DNA of 64,000 nucleotides, from the NCBI GenBank assembly GCA_012033255.1, contig JAAUSF010000008.1:1-64000 (forward strand), read 5' to 3'. This DNA comes from Cyanobacteria bacterium RU_5_0 (GTDB lineage: Bacteria > Cyanobacteriota > Cyanobacteriia > Elainellales > Elainellaceae). A program made the translations under genes and the position numbers. Below the pieces are notes generated by a model that saw nothing but the letters and a program-made list of their open reading frames with translations, ran no database searches and had not been told where the DNA came from. Shown piece after piece: positions 26,031 to 36,276 of the stretch; the first letter of the stretch is position 1; every line of letters begins with the position of its first letter.

Positions 26031-26267
26031 ATGGAAGTTGAACATTTCTCTACTGAAGAACTTTCACCAGAAGAAATCAAACAATTGGAAGAATTGAAGC
26101 GGATCATTGAGGCGGCAGTCTCAGATGGCATACTCTCTCACTCCGAACTGGAACATATCAAGAATGTCGCTTTCGCACACAAAAAGATACTTCCAGCAGA
26201 ATTACAACTGTACTCGAAACTTGTACTTGAAAAAATCGAGCGAGGAGAACTGGAGTATGGGTGGTGA
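26031..26267 (+). CDS. Small acidic helical protein, TerB-like in flavour
   Basis: 78 residues from the ATG at 26031, chosen for its strong AAGGAGG at 26016-26022; an ATG at 25998 overlapping pcxA is also in frame. The composition is Glu/Lys-rich and helical: SDGILSHSELEHIKNVAF resembles the repeated helix pattern of TerB-like proteins, which is only an inference. A deleted copy of the gene lies at 32014-32097. No membrane segment or cysteine. It probably belongs to the pump/PcxA transcript. Confidence 0.65.
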   Translation: MEVEHFSTEELSPEEIKQLEELKRIIEAAVSDGILSHSELEHIKNVAFAHKKILPAELQLYSKLVLEKIERGELEYGW

Positions 26268-26359
26268 GCGTTGGATCAGTGTAGCAGACAACCTGCGAAT
26301 GTCCGTTGTGTTGAAACTACCTTAAATAGAAGAGGAAATACAAGGAGAGGCAAAAGCCA

Positions 26360-29269
26360 ATGAATACAACGATTGCTCCCAACTCACACTTAATTTATCA
26401 AGATTGGATTCTAACAGAAACCCAGTTTAATCCGGATCAACTCAACTACAAGGAAACAGTTTTTACAATTGGGAATGGCTATCTCAGTAGTCGGGGAAGC
26501 TTTGAGGAGGGACACCCTAGTGAAATTCCAGCAACATTCATTAATGGAGTCTACGATGATATTCCTCTTTTCTACACAGAACTTGTCAATTGTCCAGATT
26601 GGTTATCTCTACGCATAACCATCGATGGAGAAGAATTTTGCCTCAATCAGGGAGATGTTTTGAGCTACAAGCGCCAGCTCGACTTAAGGCGAGGTTTTCT
26701 CAGTCGTAATGTGCGTTGGCGTAGTCCAAGTGGCAAAACGATCGATCTTTTCTTCGAGCAATTTGCCAGCCTCTCGAACCTGCATTTACTGGCTTTACGT
26801 TGTCAATTAACGCCTGTTGATTTCGATGGTAGGATTCAAATCCAAGTCGGTCTCAATAGTTATGCAGAGAATCAGGGATTTGGGCACTGGATTCGACTCA
26901 ACCAGGGACAATCCGATACAAACCTCTGGTTGCAGGTTCGCACTAAATCATCCCAAATTCAGCTAGGAATGGCAGCTAAGGTGACGCTGTCAGGGGCGAA
27001 GGGAACGACCGAAGATGATAGTGTTCCAGGCTATCCTGCCGTCAAACTTATTTTCCAAGCTTTCGCTGGACAAACGGTTTCTCTGGAGAAGCTTGTCAGT
27101 GTCTTTACCTCACGGGAAGCCGATGAACCTGCTCAAGCCGCACGCACGCAGTTGAGTTCAGTGTCTGGATACGACGACCTGCTCAAGCAACAAGAACAAG
27201 CCTGGAATGCGGTTTGGCAAAGAAGTGATATTTTGATCGAAGGAGACAGCAAAGCGCAGCTGATTGTCCGCTACAACCTGTTTCAACTCCTCATTAGTGC
27301 GCCTTGGAACGACGATCGGGTCAGCATTCCTGCTAAAACGCTTTCTGGATTGGGTTATCGTGGGCATATCTTTTGGGATACTGAATTTTTCATCCTTCCC
27401 TTTTTCATCCATACCCAACCTGAAGTGGCTCGTAACCTGCTCACCTATCGCTACCACACCTTGGAGGGGGCAAGGCGTAAAGCCGCTCATTACGGCTATC
27501 GAGGCGCGATGTATGCCTGGGAAAGCGCTGATACGGGAGATGAAGTGACGCCTCGTTGGGGCACGCCCGATGATCCTTACGGGGAGGATATTCGGATTTG
27601 GTGCCGCGATCGCGAAGTTCACATCAGCTCCGATATTGCGGCGGCTGTTTGGTGGTATTGGTACGCTACCCAGGATCATGAGTGGATGCGAGACTACGGC
27701 GCTGAGATCGTTCTCGATACTGCTCTGTTTTGGAGTAGCCGCGTTGAGTATAACGTCAAGCGCGAATGTTGGGAGATTCGCGGGGTGATTGGTCCAGACG
27801 AATATCACGAAAATGTGGACAACAATGCGTTCACCAATCGCCTGGTGCAATGGCATTTGCAGATAGCGCTTAACGTTTACAACTGGCTGAGCATCACCTA
27901 TCCCGAAAAAGCGGCTCAACTCGAAAAGCAGTTGCAAATCACTCCACAACGACGTCAGTGCTGGCAAGATATTGTTGCGAATCTCTGGATTCCCTATGAT
28001 CCAAACACTGGATTGGTTGAACAGTTTGAGGGCTTTTTCCAGTTAGAGGACATCAATCTGGATGATTACGAACCGCGTACTCGATCGATGCAAGCCATTT
28101 TGGGAATTAAGGGAGCGAGTCAACGTCAGGTTCTCAAACAGCCTGATGTGTTGATGCTCCTCTTTGTCATGGGGAAGCTTGCAGCAACAGACTATGGTGT
28201 GGACGTTCTGAAGAAAAATTGGCACTACTACGCACGACGCACGGACGTTACCTATGGTTCATCGCTTGGGCCTGCCATACAAGGACTTGTGGCAGCGTCT
28301 GTCGGCGAAGTAGAGTTAGCCACTCAATATTTGAAGCTAGCGGCATTAGTGGATTTGGAGGATACGCGGGGCAATGCGGCTGATGGAATTCATGCGGCGT
28401 CCTGTGGCAGTATCTGGATGGCAATCATTTTAGGGATTGCTGGAATTCAAATTACCGAAGATGAACCCGTCGCAAGACCTCATCTGCCTCCCCATTGGCA
28501 ACGGCTTAAATTCAAACTTTACTGGCGCGGTGTATGGAAGGAGTTCGATCTAAAACCTGAAACTGAGCCGCTGGTGCCTGAAATTCAGGGCTTTATCTTT
28601 GACCTGGATGGAGTTCTGACGGATACTGCTGAGTTCCATTACCAGGCTTGGCAGAGACTCGCGGATGAAGAGGGATTTCCCTTCGATCGCCAAGCCAATG
28701 AGACCTTAAGAGGGCTTTCACGCCGAGAGTCACTGATGCGAATCGTGGGGAATCGACCGTATTCCGAAGACCAAATTCTGGAAATGATGGAACATAAGAA
28801 CCGTTATTATGTGGAATCCATCAAAACCATTAGTCAGAAAGATTTGCTGCCAGGTGTGATCGATTTTTTGGACGAGCTGCGATCGGCTGGCATTAAAATT
28901 GCGATCGGCTCAGCCAGCAAAAATGCCCGTCCGGTGATTGAACAACTGGGAATTGCCGATCGCATCAATGCGATCGCCGATGGTTATAGCGTTCAGCAGT
29001 CTAAACCCGCTCCTGACCTGTTTTTGTATGCCGCAAGTCAGCTAGGACTCAAACCATCCCAATGTGTTGTGGTAGAGGATGCGGCATCAGGGGTACAGGC
29101 AGCCCTAGCTGGAGGGATGCGGGCAGTAGGGCTAGGTTCAACCCAGCGAGTGGGTGCAGCCCATGTTGTACTACCCAGCTTAGAGGGGATTCACTGGAGC
29201 GACTTACAAGTGAAACTAGCCCAAGCTTCTAATGGGACTTTGAAAGATTTTAGCTCTAAAAGAGGCTGA
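26360..29269 (+). CDS. GH65 disaccharide phosphorylase fused to beta-phosphoglucomutase
   Basis: 969 residues. Residues 1-730 are a glycoside hydrolase family 65 phosphorylase with the catalytic acid Glu481 in VIGPDEYHENVDNN. Residues about 740-955 are a HAD-type beta-phosphoglucomutase with FDLDGVLTDT (Asp748, Asp750), IGSASKNA and VVEDAASGV. GH65 enzymes split maltose, trehalose, kojibiose or similar with phosphate to beta-glucose 1-phosphate, and the mutase makes glucose 6-phosphate from it, so the fusion channels its own product. The exact disaccharide cannot be told. The next gene is glycogen phosphorylase. Confidence 0.93.
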   Translation: MNTTIAPNSHLIYQDWILTETQFNPDQLNYKETVFTIGNGYLSSRGSFEEGHPSEIPATFINGVYDDIPLFYTELVNCPDWLSLRITIDGEEFCLNQGDVLSYKRQLDLRRGFLSRNVRWRSPSGKTIDLFFEQFASLSNLHLLALRCQLTPVDFDGRIQIQVGLNSYAENQGFGHWIRLNQGQSDTNLWLQVRTKSSQIQLGMAAKVTLSGAKGTTEDDSVPGYPAVKLIFQAFAGQTVSLEKLVSVFTSREADEPAQAARTQLSSVSGYDDLLKQQEQAWNAVWQRSDILIEGDSKAQLIVRYNLFQLLISAPWNDDRVSIPAKTLSGLGYRGHIFWDTEFFILPFFIHTQPEVARNLLTYRYHTLEGARRKAAHYGYRGAMYAWESADTGDEVTPRWGTPDDPYGEDIRIWCRDREVHISSDIAAAVWWYWYATQDHEWMRDYGAEIVLDTALFWSSRVEYNVKRECWEIRGVIGPDEYHENVDNNAFTNRLVQWHLQIALNVYNWLSITYPEKAAQLEKQLQITPQRRQCWQDIVANLWIPYDPNTGLVEQFEGFFQLEDINLDDYEPRTRSMQAILGIKGASQRQVLKQPDVLMLLFVMGKLAATDYGVDVLKKNWHYYARRTDVTYGSSLGPAIQGLVAASVGEVELATQYLKLAALVDLEDTRGNAADGIHAASCGSIWMAIILGIAGIQITEDEPVARPHLPPHWQRLKFKLYWRGVWKEFDLKPETEPLVPEIQGFIFDLDGVLTDTAEFHYQAWQRLADEEGFPFDRQANETLRGLSRRESLMRIVGNRPYSEDQILEMMEHKNRYYVESIKTISQKDLLPGVIDFLDELRSAGIKIAIGSASKNARPVIEQLGIADRINAIADGYSVQQSKPAPDLFLYAASQLGLKPSQCVVVEDAASGVQAALAGGMRAVGLGSTQRVGAAHVVLPSLEGIHWSDLQVKLAQASNGTLKDFSSKRG

Positions 29270-29350
29270 ACCTCAGGCAGTACAGATTCAGCAGGCAATA
29301 TGCCGGACACTCCCCATTACCTATTCCCCATCTCCAAGGAGATTAAAGCT

Positions 29351-31876
29351 ATGGTTAATATCGTTCCCAACAACATTCAGATTGAAGACGATCGCACAGG
29401 GATTAGTGTCGAAACACTGAAGCGGGCATTCCTGGATAACCTGTTCTACATTCAGGCGAAGTTTCCCAGGATTGCCACCGAGAACGATTACTACATGGCA
29501 TTGGCATATACAGTGCGCGATCGCCTCCTCAACCGCTGGCTCCATACGACCCAGACCTATATGGAGAAAGCCCCTCGTATGGTGGCTTACCTGTCTGCCG
29601 AGTTTTTGATGGGTCCTCACTTAGGCAATAACTTGATCAACCTGGGGCTGTACAACGTCGCCAAGCAGGCAATGGAGGAATTAGGGCTGAACCTGACCAA
29701 GTTGCTGGAGCAGGAAGAAGAACCCGGATTAGGCAATGGCGGTCTAGGTCGTTTAGCAGCTTGCTACATTGACTCTCTGGCCACTCTAGAAATTCCGGCG
29801 ATCGGCTATGGCATTCGCTATGAGTACGGCATTTTTGATCAGGACATTAAAGATGGCTGGCAAGTTGAAATTACTGACAAGTGGCTGCGCTATGGCAATC
29901 CCTGGGAAGTAGCACGTCCAGATGCAGAATTGGAGGTCAAACTGGGGGGACACACCGAGACTTACACCGATGAACAGGGCCGCTACCGTTCGCGCTGGAT
30001 TCCCTTCAAGATGGTCAAAGGGGTTCCCTACGACACGCCAATCCTGGGCTTCCAGACGAATACCGCTAATACCCTGCGGCTATGGAAAGCAGAGGCACCA
30101 GAATCTTTTGATTTTGAGGCATTCAACAAAGGAGACTACTTCGGCGCGGTTCATGAGAAGAGTGAATGCGAGAACATCACGAAGGTGCTTTATCCGAACG
30201 ACGAATCCTATCAGGGGAGACAACTGCGACTGGAGCAGCAGTATTTCTTTGTGTCCTGCTCGTTGCAAGACATGATTCGGCTAATGAAGATGCAAAATCT
30301 GGCACTGGAACGCTTTCATGAGCACTACGCGATTCAGTTGAATGATACCCATCCGACTGTTGCCATCGCTGAACTGATGCGGCTCTTCCTGGATGAATAT
30401 GGCTTCGATTGGGACAAAGCCTGGGATATTACCACGAAGACGTTCGCTTACACTAACCATACGCTGTTACCAGAAGCGTTAGAACGCTGGTTGCTCCCCA
30501 TGTTTGCTGGCTTGTTACCGCGTCATCTAGAAATCATCTACGAGATTAATCATCGGTTTCTGGATGCGGTTCGCATTAAGTTTCCGGATGATCTCGAACG
30601 CATTCGTCGCATGTCGATTATTGATGAGAGTGGTGAGCGGTATGTTCGGATGGCGAATCTTGCCTGTATCGGCAGTCATGCCATCAATGGTGTTGCAGAA
30701 CTGCACAGCGAACTGCTGAAACAGACGGTGTTGCACGACTTCTATGAAATGTATCCAGAGAAGTTCACCAATGTCACCAATGGCGTCACACCCCGCCGAT
30801 TCATGGTGTTGAGCAATCCCCGGTTGTCAAATTTAATCACGAACAAAATTGGGGATGGCTGGATCAAACACCTGGATGAATTACGGAAACTGGAGAGCTT
30901 TGTGGAGGATAGCGGATTCCGCCAAGAGTTCCGTCAGGTGAAGCAAGCGGTGAAACAAGAGCTGGCAGATCACATCCGATTAAATTACAACATTGAGATT
31001 GATCCCAACTCATTGTTTGATATTCAGGCGAAACGGATTCACGAATACAAACGGCAACACCTGAATGCCCTTTACATCATCACCACATACAACCGGATTA
31101 AAGCTAATCCTGACATGGATGTAACACCGCGTACCTTCCTATTTGGTGGTAAAGCGGCTCCCGGTTACTACATGGCAAAGCTGATCATCAAGTTGATTAA
31201 CTCGATCGCCGATGTGGTGAACAACGATCCAGATATGCGGGGTCGTCTCAAGGTGGTGTTTCTGAAGGATTACAACGTCAAGTTCGCTCAGCGTGTGTAC
31301 CCTGCTGCCGATTTGTCTGAACAAATTTCCACCGCTGGCAAGGAAGCCTCTGGCACGGGCAATATGAAGTTCTCCATGAACGGGGCACTGACCATTGGTA
31401 CACTCGACGGCGCGAACATCGAAATTCGGGAGGCAGTCGGCGCTGAGAACTTCTTCCTGTTTGGCTTAACTGCTGAAGAAGTGCTTGCCCAGAAAGTCTC
31501 TGGCTACAACCCCTGGGACTGCTACAATCGCAATCCAGAATTGAAACTGGTGATCGATCGCCTCTCCTCTGGCTTCTTCTCCCACGGCGATACCAATCTG
31601 TTTAAGCCGTTGCTGGATTCTCTCTTGTATCACGACGATTACCTACTGCTGGCAGACTACCAATCCTATGTGGAATGTCAGGATCGAGTCAGTCAGGCAT
31701 ACCGCAATCAAGACCGCTGGACTCGCATGTCAATCTTGAACGTGGCGCGAATGGGCAAATTCTCCAGCGATCGCTCCATTCGTGATTATCTCCAAACGAT
31801 TTGGAAGACTCCCGCTGTTCAGATAGAAGTGCCAGAGTACAGTCAACCCAACGGTGAGTTAAAGCTCACTTTCTAG
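29351..31876 (+). CDS. glgP: Glycogen/alpha-glucan phosphorylase
   Basis: 841 residues from the ATG at 29351, with AGGAG at 29336-29340; a longer frame from 29300 lacks a ribosome site. It is a typical GT35 enzyme: GNGGLGRLAACYIDS near 130, NDTHPTVAIAELMR near 330, and the pyridoxal-phosphate lysine in SGTGNMKFSMNGA near 673. It releases alpha-glucose 1-phosphate from glycogen ends. Its place after the GH65/mutase fusion and near a GH13 enzyme points to combined storage-glucan breakdown. Confidence 0.96.
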   Translation: MVNIVPNNIQIEDDRTGISVETLKRAFLDNLFYIQAKFPRIATENDYYMALAYTVRDRLLNRWLHTTQTYMEKAPRMVAYLSAEFLMGPHLGNNLINLGLYNVAKQAMEELGLNLTKLLEQEEEPGLGNGGLGRLAACYIDSLATLEIPAIGYGIRYEYGIFDQDIKDGWQVEITDKWLRYGNPWEVARPDAELEVKLGGHTETYTDEQGRYRSRWIPFKMVKGVPYDTPILGFQTNTANTLRLWKAEAPESFDFEAFNKGDYFGAVHEKSECENITKVLYPNDESYQGRQLRLEQQYFFVSCSLQDMIRLMKMQNLALERFHEHYAIQLNDTHPTVAIAELMRLFLDEYGFDWDKAWDITTKTFAYTNHTLLPEALERWLLPMFAGLLPRHLEIIYEINHRFLDAVRIKFPDDLERIRRMSIIDESGERYVRMANLACIGSHAINGVAELHSELLKQTVLHDFYEMYPEKFTNVTNGVTPRRFMVLSNPRLSNLITNKIGDGWIKHLDELRKLESFVEDSGFRQEFRQVKQAVKQELADHIRLNYNIEIDPNSLFDIQAKRIHEYKRQHLNALYIITTYNRIKANPDMDVTPRTFLFGGKAAPGYYMAKLIIKLINSIADVVNNDPDMRGRLKVVFLKDYNVKFAQRVYPAADLSEQISTAGKEASGTGNMKFSMNGALTIGTLDGANIEIREAVGAENFFLFGLTAEEVLAQKVSGYNPWDCYNRNPELKLVIDRLSSGFFSHGDTNLFKPLLDSLLYHDDYLLLADYQSYVECQDRVSQAYRNQDRWTRMSILNVARMGKFSSDRSIRDYLQTIWKTPAVQIEVPEYSQPNGELKLTF

Positions 31877-31889
31877 TCCATTGATTGTG

Positions 31890-31910
31890 GGGCAGACATT
31901 TTGTCTGCCC
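31890..31910. terminator. Hairpin after glgP
   Basis: GGGCAGACA (31890-31898) and TGTCTGCCC (31902-31910) form a perfect 9-bp stem with a 3-base loop, 14 bases after the glgP stop. The following GATTTC is only weakly T-rich, so it may be a terminator or a member of the GGGCAGACA repeat family. Confidence 0.45.
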
Positions 31911-32013
31911 GATTTCAATGCTGCCTAGTTTTAGCGGCTGAATACAAATCAATCCAGAGAGTCTATCGACCCTAAGAAGTCGCGTCTTACAGCCTCGAAA
32001 GCTGGTGTCACGT

Positions 32014-32097
32014 TTGCAAGTTGAACATTTCTCTAATGAAGAATCTTCACCGGTACTCGACAAAATCGAGCGAGGAGAACTGGAGTATGAATGGTGA
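32014..32097 (+). pseudogene. Internally deleted copy of the 78-aa gene
   Basis: TTG-started frame reading LQVEHFSNEESSP then VLDKIERGELEYEW-stop. The front matches VEHFSTEELSP and the end matches VLEKIERGELEYGW of the gene at 26031-26267; the middle 51 or so codons are gone while the frame is kept. The two copies flank the GH65 and glgP genes as direct repeats. Confidence 0.65.
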
Positions 32098-32184
32098 AGT
32101 TGTGTCGCAAAAATGACCAATGGTAGACCCAATTACGTCAGATATTGACCGATCGCCTTTACTCAGTTCTGACAATTTAAGCGA

Positions 32185-34041
32185 ATGAAACACAGATTAT
32201 CTGTACAATATCTATCTCTCCTAAGTGAACGATGTCTTTACTTTAGTTTGTTGTTGCTCCTGGCATTGAGCCTCACCCTGGCAACAAGCCAGATCGGACA
32301 TGCTCAATTCTCATTACCCGAAGGCTTTGACCAAAGTCATTCAGTTGAGCGATCGGGAAATGTAAATCGCTATGGCCATTTTGAAACGGCTCCAGTGACT
32401 TCTCCCCTTGATGGACGGACGCTGTTCACGATCGCCTCTCCCACAGTAGATTATCGGAGTACCGATGCCTCAAGCCCATCCCAGTCCGTTGAAGAACGAG
32501 CCAAAGAGGTACACGATCGCCTGTGGCTCGCCATGACCCGATTCAAAGATCCACAATCCCTGGTAGTTGATGTGTTTCGGCTGAACAATGTCACGATTGT
32601 TGGTGCGCGGGATGATAAATTCCCGCGTCCTCTGGTTCTTGTATCGGTGACCGATCTAGACGCAGACTTCAATGGCAAGCCGATTGATGAACTGGCAACA
32701 GAATGGCGCGACATTCTTAAGCAAGAAGCGCAGGCTGGAGTCGAACTGTTCTCTGGGGATACCTTGAGCAGCCACTTAGGTAGAATGGTTCCAACGGTGG
32801 TTGGGCTACTTGCAGCAACAGGCATCATTCTGTTAATTAGGCATGGTGTATCCCGACGACAAAAGATTTTACGACAACGCAAGCAAGTATTGAGCGAATC
32901 TACAGCTTCGGATGAGCGATCGGAGTTGCAATCGGATAGGACAACCGATTCTCAACAAAATACACCCCAAAGTTCTCCGAGGGAACAATTGACCCAACAG
33001 CGAACCCAGTTTTTGCAGAGGCTAAAACAAACATTCAGCTTAGAGCAACAATTGGGACTGTTAGGGCTAATGCGATGGTTTTTGCTTTGGCTACTCATCC
33101 TGCTCTGGTATTCGGGGATCATTAAAGTTGTCAGCAGTATCCCTGTGTTACTGGCATATCGAAAGTTTGTCATCGGTATTCCGATCACACTGCTGGGTAT
33201 CTGGTTTTTTATAGGTTTAACCATCCGGATTAGCCATCATCTGATTAATCTACTGCAAGTAACCTCGGAGACTCATCATTTTGTCGATTTTATCGATTTA
33301 GGCGATGCCCAGCGCCGTAAATTACGCACCTCCACCATTACTGGGGCTATCAAAGATTTAGCCACGGTGTTGATTGCTACAACGGGATTTTTGTTGGGCT
33401 TGAAAGTGTCAGGAATTTCTACAGGTTCCGTGCTGGCGATCGGCGGTTTGCTAGGATTAGCCGTATCTTTTGGTTCCCAGAGCTTGGTGAAAGACGTAGT
33501 CAATGGAATTTTGATTTTGGTTGAGGATCAGTATGCGATCGGAGATGTGATTGACTTGGGACGGGCTTCGGGAGTGGTAGAGAATCTTACCCTGCGAATC
33601 ACTCAACTCCGTAGCGCTGATGGTGAACTAATTACGATTCCCAATAGCACCATTACTGAAGTTAAAAACCTGACGCGAAGCTGGTCACGAGTAAACTTCA
33701 GAATTGATGTGGCTTATCAAACCGATCCGGAAAAGGCGCTATCGCTACTGCGAGAGGTTGTCCAAGAACTGTATGACGATCCGGAGTGGCATGACAAAAT
33801 CCCGGCTCCTCCGGAGGTGCTGGGGATCGACAGCATTTCTCATAGTGGTATGACGATCACAATCTGGATTCAGACTGTACCCCTGGAGCAGTGGTCTGTC
33901 GGCAGAGAGTTTCGCCTGCGAGTCCGTAAAGCGTTAGAAGCCAATGGCATCGAAATTGGCATGCCTCGACAAACGTATGTGCTGGAATCCTCTCAGGGTA
34001 ATCCTGTAAACAATCTACGCCAAAATCATGATCTATTTTGA
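32185..34041 (+). CDS. MscS-family mechanosensitive ion channel with signal peptide
   Basis: 618 residues. A signal sequence (LLLLLALSLTLATSQIGHAQ, about 19-38) precedes an extracytoplasmic domain of about 170 residues. Then come a membrane segment (about 205-220), a Gln/Ser-rich linker, further segments (about 293-345), and the MscS core with pore helix IGGLLGLAVSFGSQSLVKDV and the beta domain YAIGDVIDLGRASGVVENLT. It opens under membrane tension to release solutes. Its position between glgP and a GH13 enzyme suggests osmotic adjustment when glucan is turned into small sugars. Confidence 0.9.
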   Translation: MKHRLSVQYLSLLSERCLYFSLLLLLALSLTLATSQIGHAQFSLPEGFDQSHSVERSGNVNRYGHFETAPVTSPLDGRTLFTIASPTVDYRSTDASSPSQSVEERAKEVHDRLWLAMTRFKDPQSLVVDVFRLNNVTIVGARDDKFPRPLVLVSVTDLDADFNGKPIDELATEWRDILKQEAQAGVELFSGDTLSSHLGRMVPTVVGLLAATGIILLIRHGVSRRQKILRQRKQVLSESTASDERSELQSDRTTDSQQNTPQSSPREQLTQQRTQFLQRLKQTFSLEQQLGLLGLMRWFLLWLLILLWYSGIIKVVSSIPVLLAYRKFVIGIPITLLGIWFFIGLTIRISHHLINLLQVTSETHHFVDFIDLGDAQRRKLRTSTITGAIKDLATVLIATTGFLLGLKVSGISTGSVLAIGGLLGLAVSFGSQSLVKDVVNGILILVEDQYAIGDVIDLGRASGVVENLTLRITQLRSADGELITIPNSTITEVKNLTRSWSRVNFRIDVAYQTDPEKALSLLREVVQELYDDPEWHDKIPAPPEVLGIDSISHSGMTITIWIQTVPLEQWSVGREFRLRVRKALEANGIEIGMPRQTYVLESSQGNPVNNLRQNHDLF

Positions 34042-34315
34042 CGCAATCAGTCAAACAATATACGAAAAAATGTTTCAAGCGATAGATCAGCTCGTTGTAG
34101 GGCATTGGAGTTGGTATAGCCGTCCTCATTTACGAAGTGCAATTGGATTGTCCTCGATTTCCCAAGAGCCTCAATTTGTTAGCCCCTAAACTAACAGTAA
34201 TTAGCTGAAGTTGGGCGTTTTGCAGCATGTATGGACACACCTCATCATCAAGCGTGTCCTCAATTGAAAGAGTTAAGTATGTAAAGAAGAATCTTTCAAG
34301 AAGGTTTTATCAGTT

Positions 34316-36178
34316 ATGGTCACAAGTATTGAAGAATTCTGTCCCAGGACTTTATCAGAGGCAGACCTGCACCCTAGAGGGCGGGTATTTCCCAGCCCCC
34401 TGAACTGGCGCGATCAAATTTTGTATCAGCTTCTGCCCGATCGGTTTGGTGATGGTCGGGAAATGCAACGTCCGATGTTCGATCATACCCAAACCGAACA
34501 GTTCAAAGCCAGTAACAAAGCTGCGTGGATGGCAGCGGGAACCAAATTTAATGGTGGCACGCTCAAAGGCATTGAAAGCAAACTTGATTATTTGCAAAAT
34601 TTAGGCGTTACCACGCTTTGGATTAATCCACCCTGGAAGCAGCGCATTGATTTGCAAACCTATCACGGGTATGCTATCCAGAATTTTTTAGACATTGATC
34701 CCCGCTTCGGCACCCGTCAGGATTTGCGGGATCTGGTGGATGCGGCACACGATCGCGGCATGTATGTGATTCTGGATATCATTTATAACCACAGTGGCAG
34801 CAATTGGTTTTACCGAGATGAGACAGACGGCAGCCCCAAAGAAAAAATGCCCTACCGCTTTTCGCCACCCTACTCCATTCATGGTTGGCGATCGGCTCAG
34901 GGAGAAAGTATTCCCACACCCATCTCCATTGATGATGGTGTATTTCCGGTCGAGTTTCAAAATCCAGACTGGTACAACCGCGCTGGAATGATTACCCATT
35001 GGGGAGCATCCGGTTGGGAAGACCCGATGAGTCCAATGGTGGAGTTTCGGCGGGGTGACTTTTTTGAACTACGCGACTTTGACCTAGAACGGGAAGATGT
35101 GATTGCGGCGCTGGCGCGGGTCTACCAGTATTGGATCGCACTCAGTGACTGTGATGGATTTCGGGTGGATGCAATCAAGCATGTCTCTCCCCGGGCTTCG
35201 CGCAAGTTCTGCGACGCGATTCATGGGTTTGCTGCCTCGATCGGCAAAGACAACTTTTTGATGGTTGGCGAATTGACCGATGACAGTATGGTGCGTGGTT
35301 ATGTGGATATCTTTGGGCGTAATCTGGATGCGGTGCTGGACATTGCAGCAGCCCCTAATCGCCTGTCTGCTGTTGTCAAAGGCTTGGCACATCCCAATGA
35401 GTTCTTCTATTTATATGACGAAAATACGTTTGCGGGGAGTTACCGACAGTTAGGGATTTACCATGTGCAGGTTCTAGATGACCACGATATGTGTTCCCAC
35501 CCCCGCAAAGAACGAATTGCCGCCCACAGTGAATCGCTGCCCCATCGGTATGAGCAGGTGGCACATGCGATTGGAGTAATATTGACCCTACCGGGAATTC
35601 CCTCTATCTACTACGGCACCGAACAGGCATTGGATGGTTCCGAGGACTACCACGACTACAGCATCGAACCGGAACATGCCTACATCGATCGCTATATCCG
35701 CGAGTGTATGTTTGGGGGCAAGTTTGGGGCGTATGGCACAGAGGGCTGTCACTTCTTCAATCCCGATCACCCAACTTACCTGCGGATTGCCGCGATCGCC
35801 CGCATCCGCAATCGCCAGGACATCATTGGTAAAACGCTGCGACGGGGACACCACTACCAGCGAGAAACTTCGTTTTGCGATCGTCCCTTTGCGATTCCTT
35901 CAGCAGGTGAAGTCATTGCCTGGTCACAGATTCTCTATACGACAGAAGTCTTAATGGCACTCAACACGCACGGGCGGGAACACCGGGGTGCATTCATTAC
36001 CGTAGACCGATCGTTGCATCCCAAAGATTCCACGATGACAGTGCTATATCGAAGCGATTGGAGTGATGACCAACTGCGTCATTCGCCTCAAGCGGAAACG
36101 TTACCGGTGCAAGAATACCAGGGACGAACGGCAGTACGAGTTGACTTACCTCCATCTGGAATGGTGAGCCTAACTTGA
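34316..36178 (+). CDS. GH13 alpha-amylase-family enzyme
   Basis: 620 residues, cytoplasmic (no signal peptide). The four conserved GH13 regions are clear: DIIYNHSG, DGFRVDAIKH (nucleophile Asp285), MVGELTDD (acid Glu319) and VLDDHDM (Asp391). The start is supported by AAGAAGG about 10 bases upstream. It hydrolyses or transfers alpha-1,4/1,6-glucans; the subfamily (amylase, cyclomaltodextrinase or glucanotransferase) is not clear. It probably supplies maltooligosaccharides or maltose to the phosphorylases upstream. Confidence 0.9.
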   Translation: MVTSIEEFCPRTLSEADLHPRGRVFPSPLNWRDQILYQLLPDRFGDGREMQRPMFDHTQTEQFKASNKAAWMAAGTKFNGGTLKGIESKLDYLQNLGVTTLWINPPWKQRIDLQTYHGYAIQNFLDIDPRFGTRQDLRDLVDAAHDRGMYVILDIIYNHSGSNWFYRDETDGSPKEKMPYRFSPPYSIHGWRSAQGESIPTPISIDDGVFPVEFQNPDWYNRAGMITHWGASGWEDPMSPMVEFRRGDFFELRDFDLEREDVIAALARVYQYWIALSDCDGFRVDAIKHVSPRASRKFCDAIHGFAASIGKDNFLMVGELTDDSMVRGYVDIFGRNLDAVLDIAAAPNRLSAVVKGLAHPNEFFYLYDENTFAGSYRQLGIYHVQVLDDHDMCSHPRKERIAAHSESLPHRYEQVAHAIGVILTLPGIPSIYYGTEQALDGSEDYHDYSIEPEHAYIDRYIRECMFGGKFGAYGTEGCHFFNPDHPTYLRIAAIARIRNRQDIIGKTLRRGHHYQRETSFCDRPFAIPSAGEVIAWSQILYTTEVLMALNTHGREHRGAFITVDRSLHPKDSTMTVLYRSDWSDDQLRHSPQAETLPVQEYQGRTAVRVDLPPSGMVSLT

Positions 36179-36276
36179 TGGAAATAACCAAAGAAAAAAA
36201 TTAACCTTAGTAACGCTATAGCCCGCAAGCCCTGTTTTGCCGCATTGCGGGTGCTGTGAAGTTTAACTGGGTCGCT

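Noticed and set aside
27158-27967. 269-codon frame antisense to the GH65 gene
   Set aside because: A shadow of a strongly supported enzyme; no domain in its translation.
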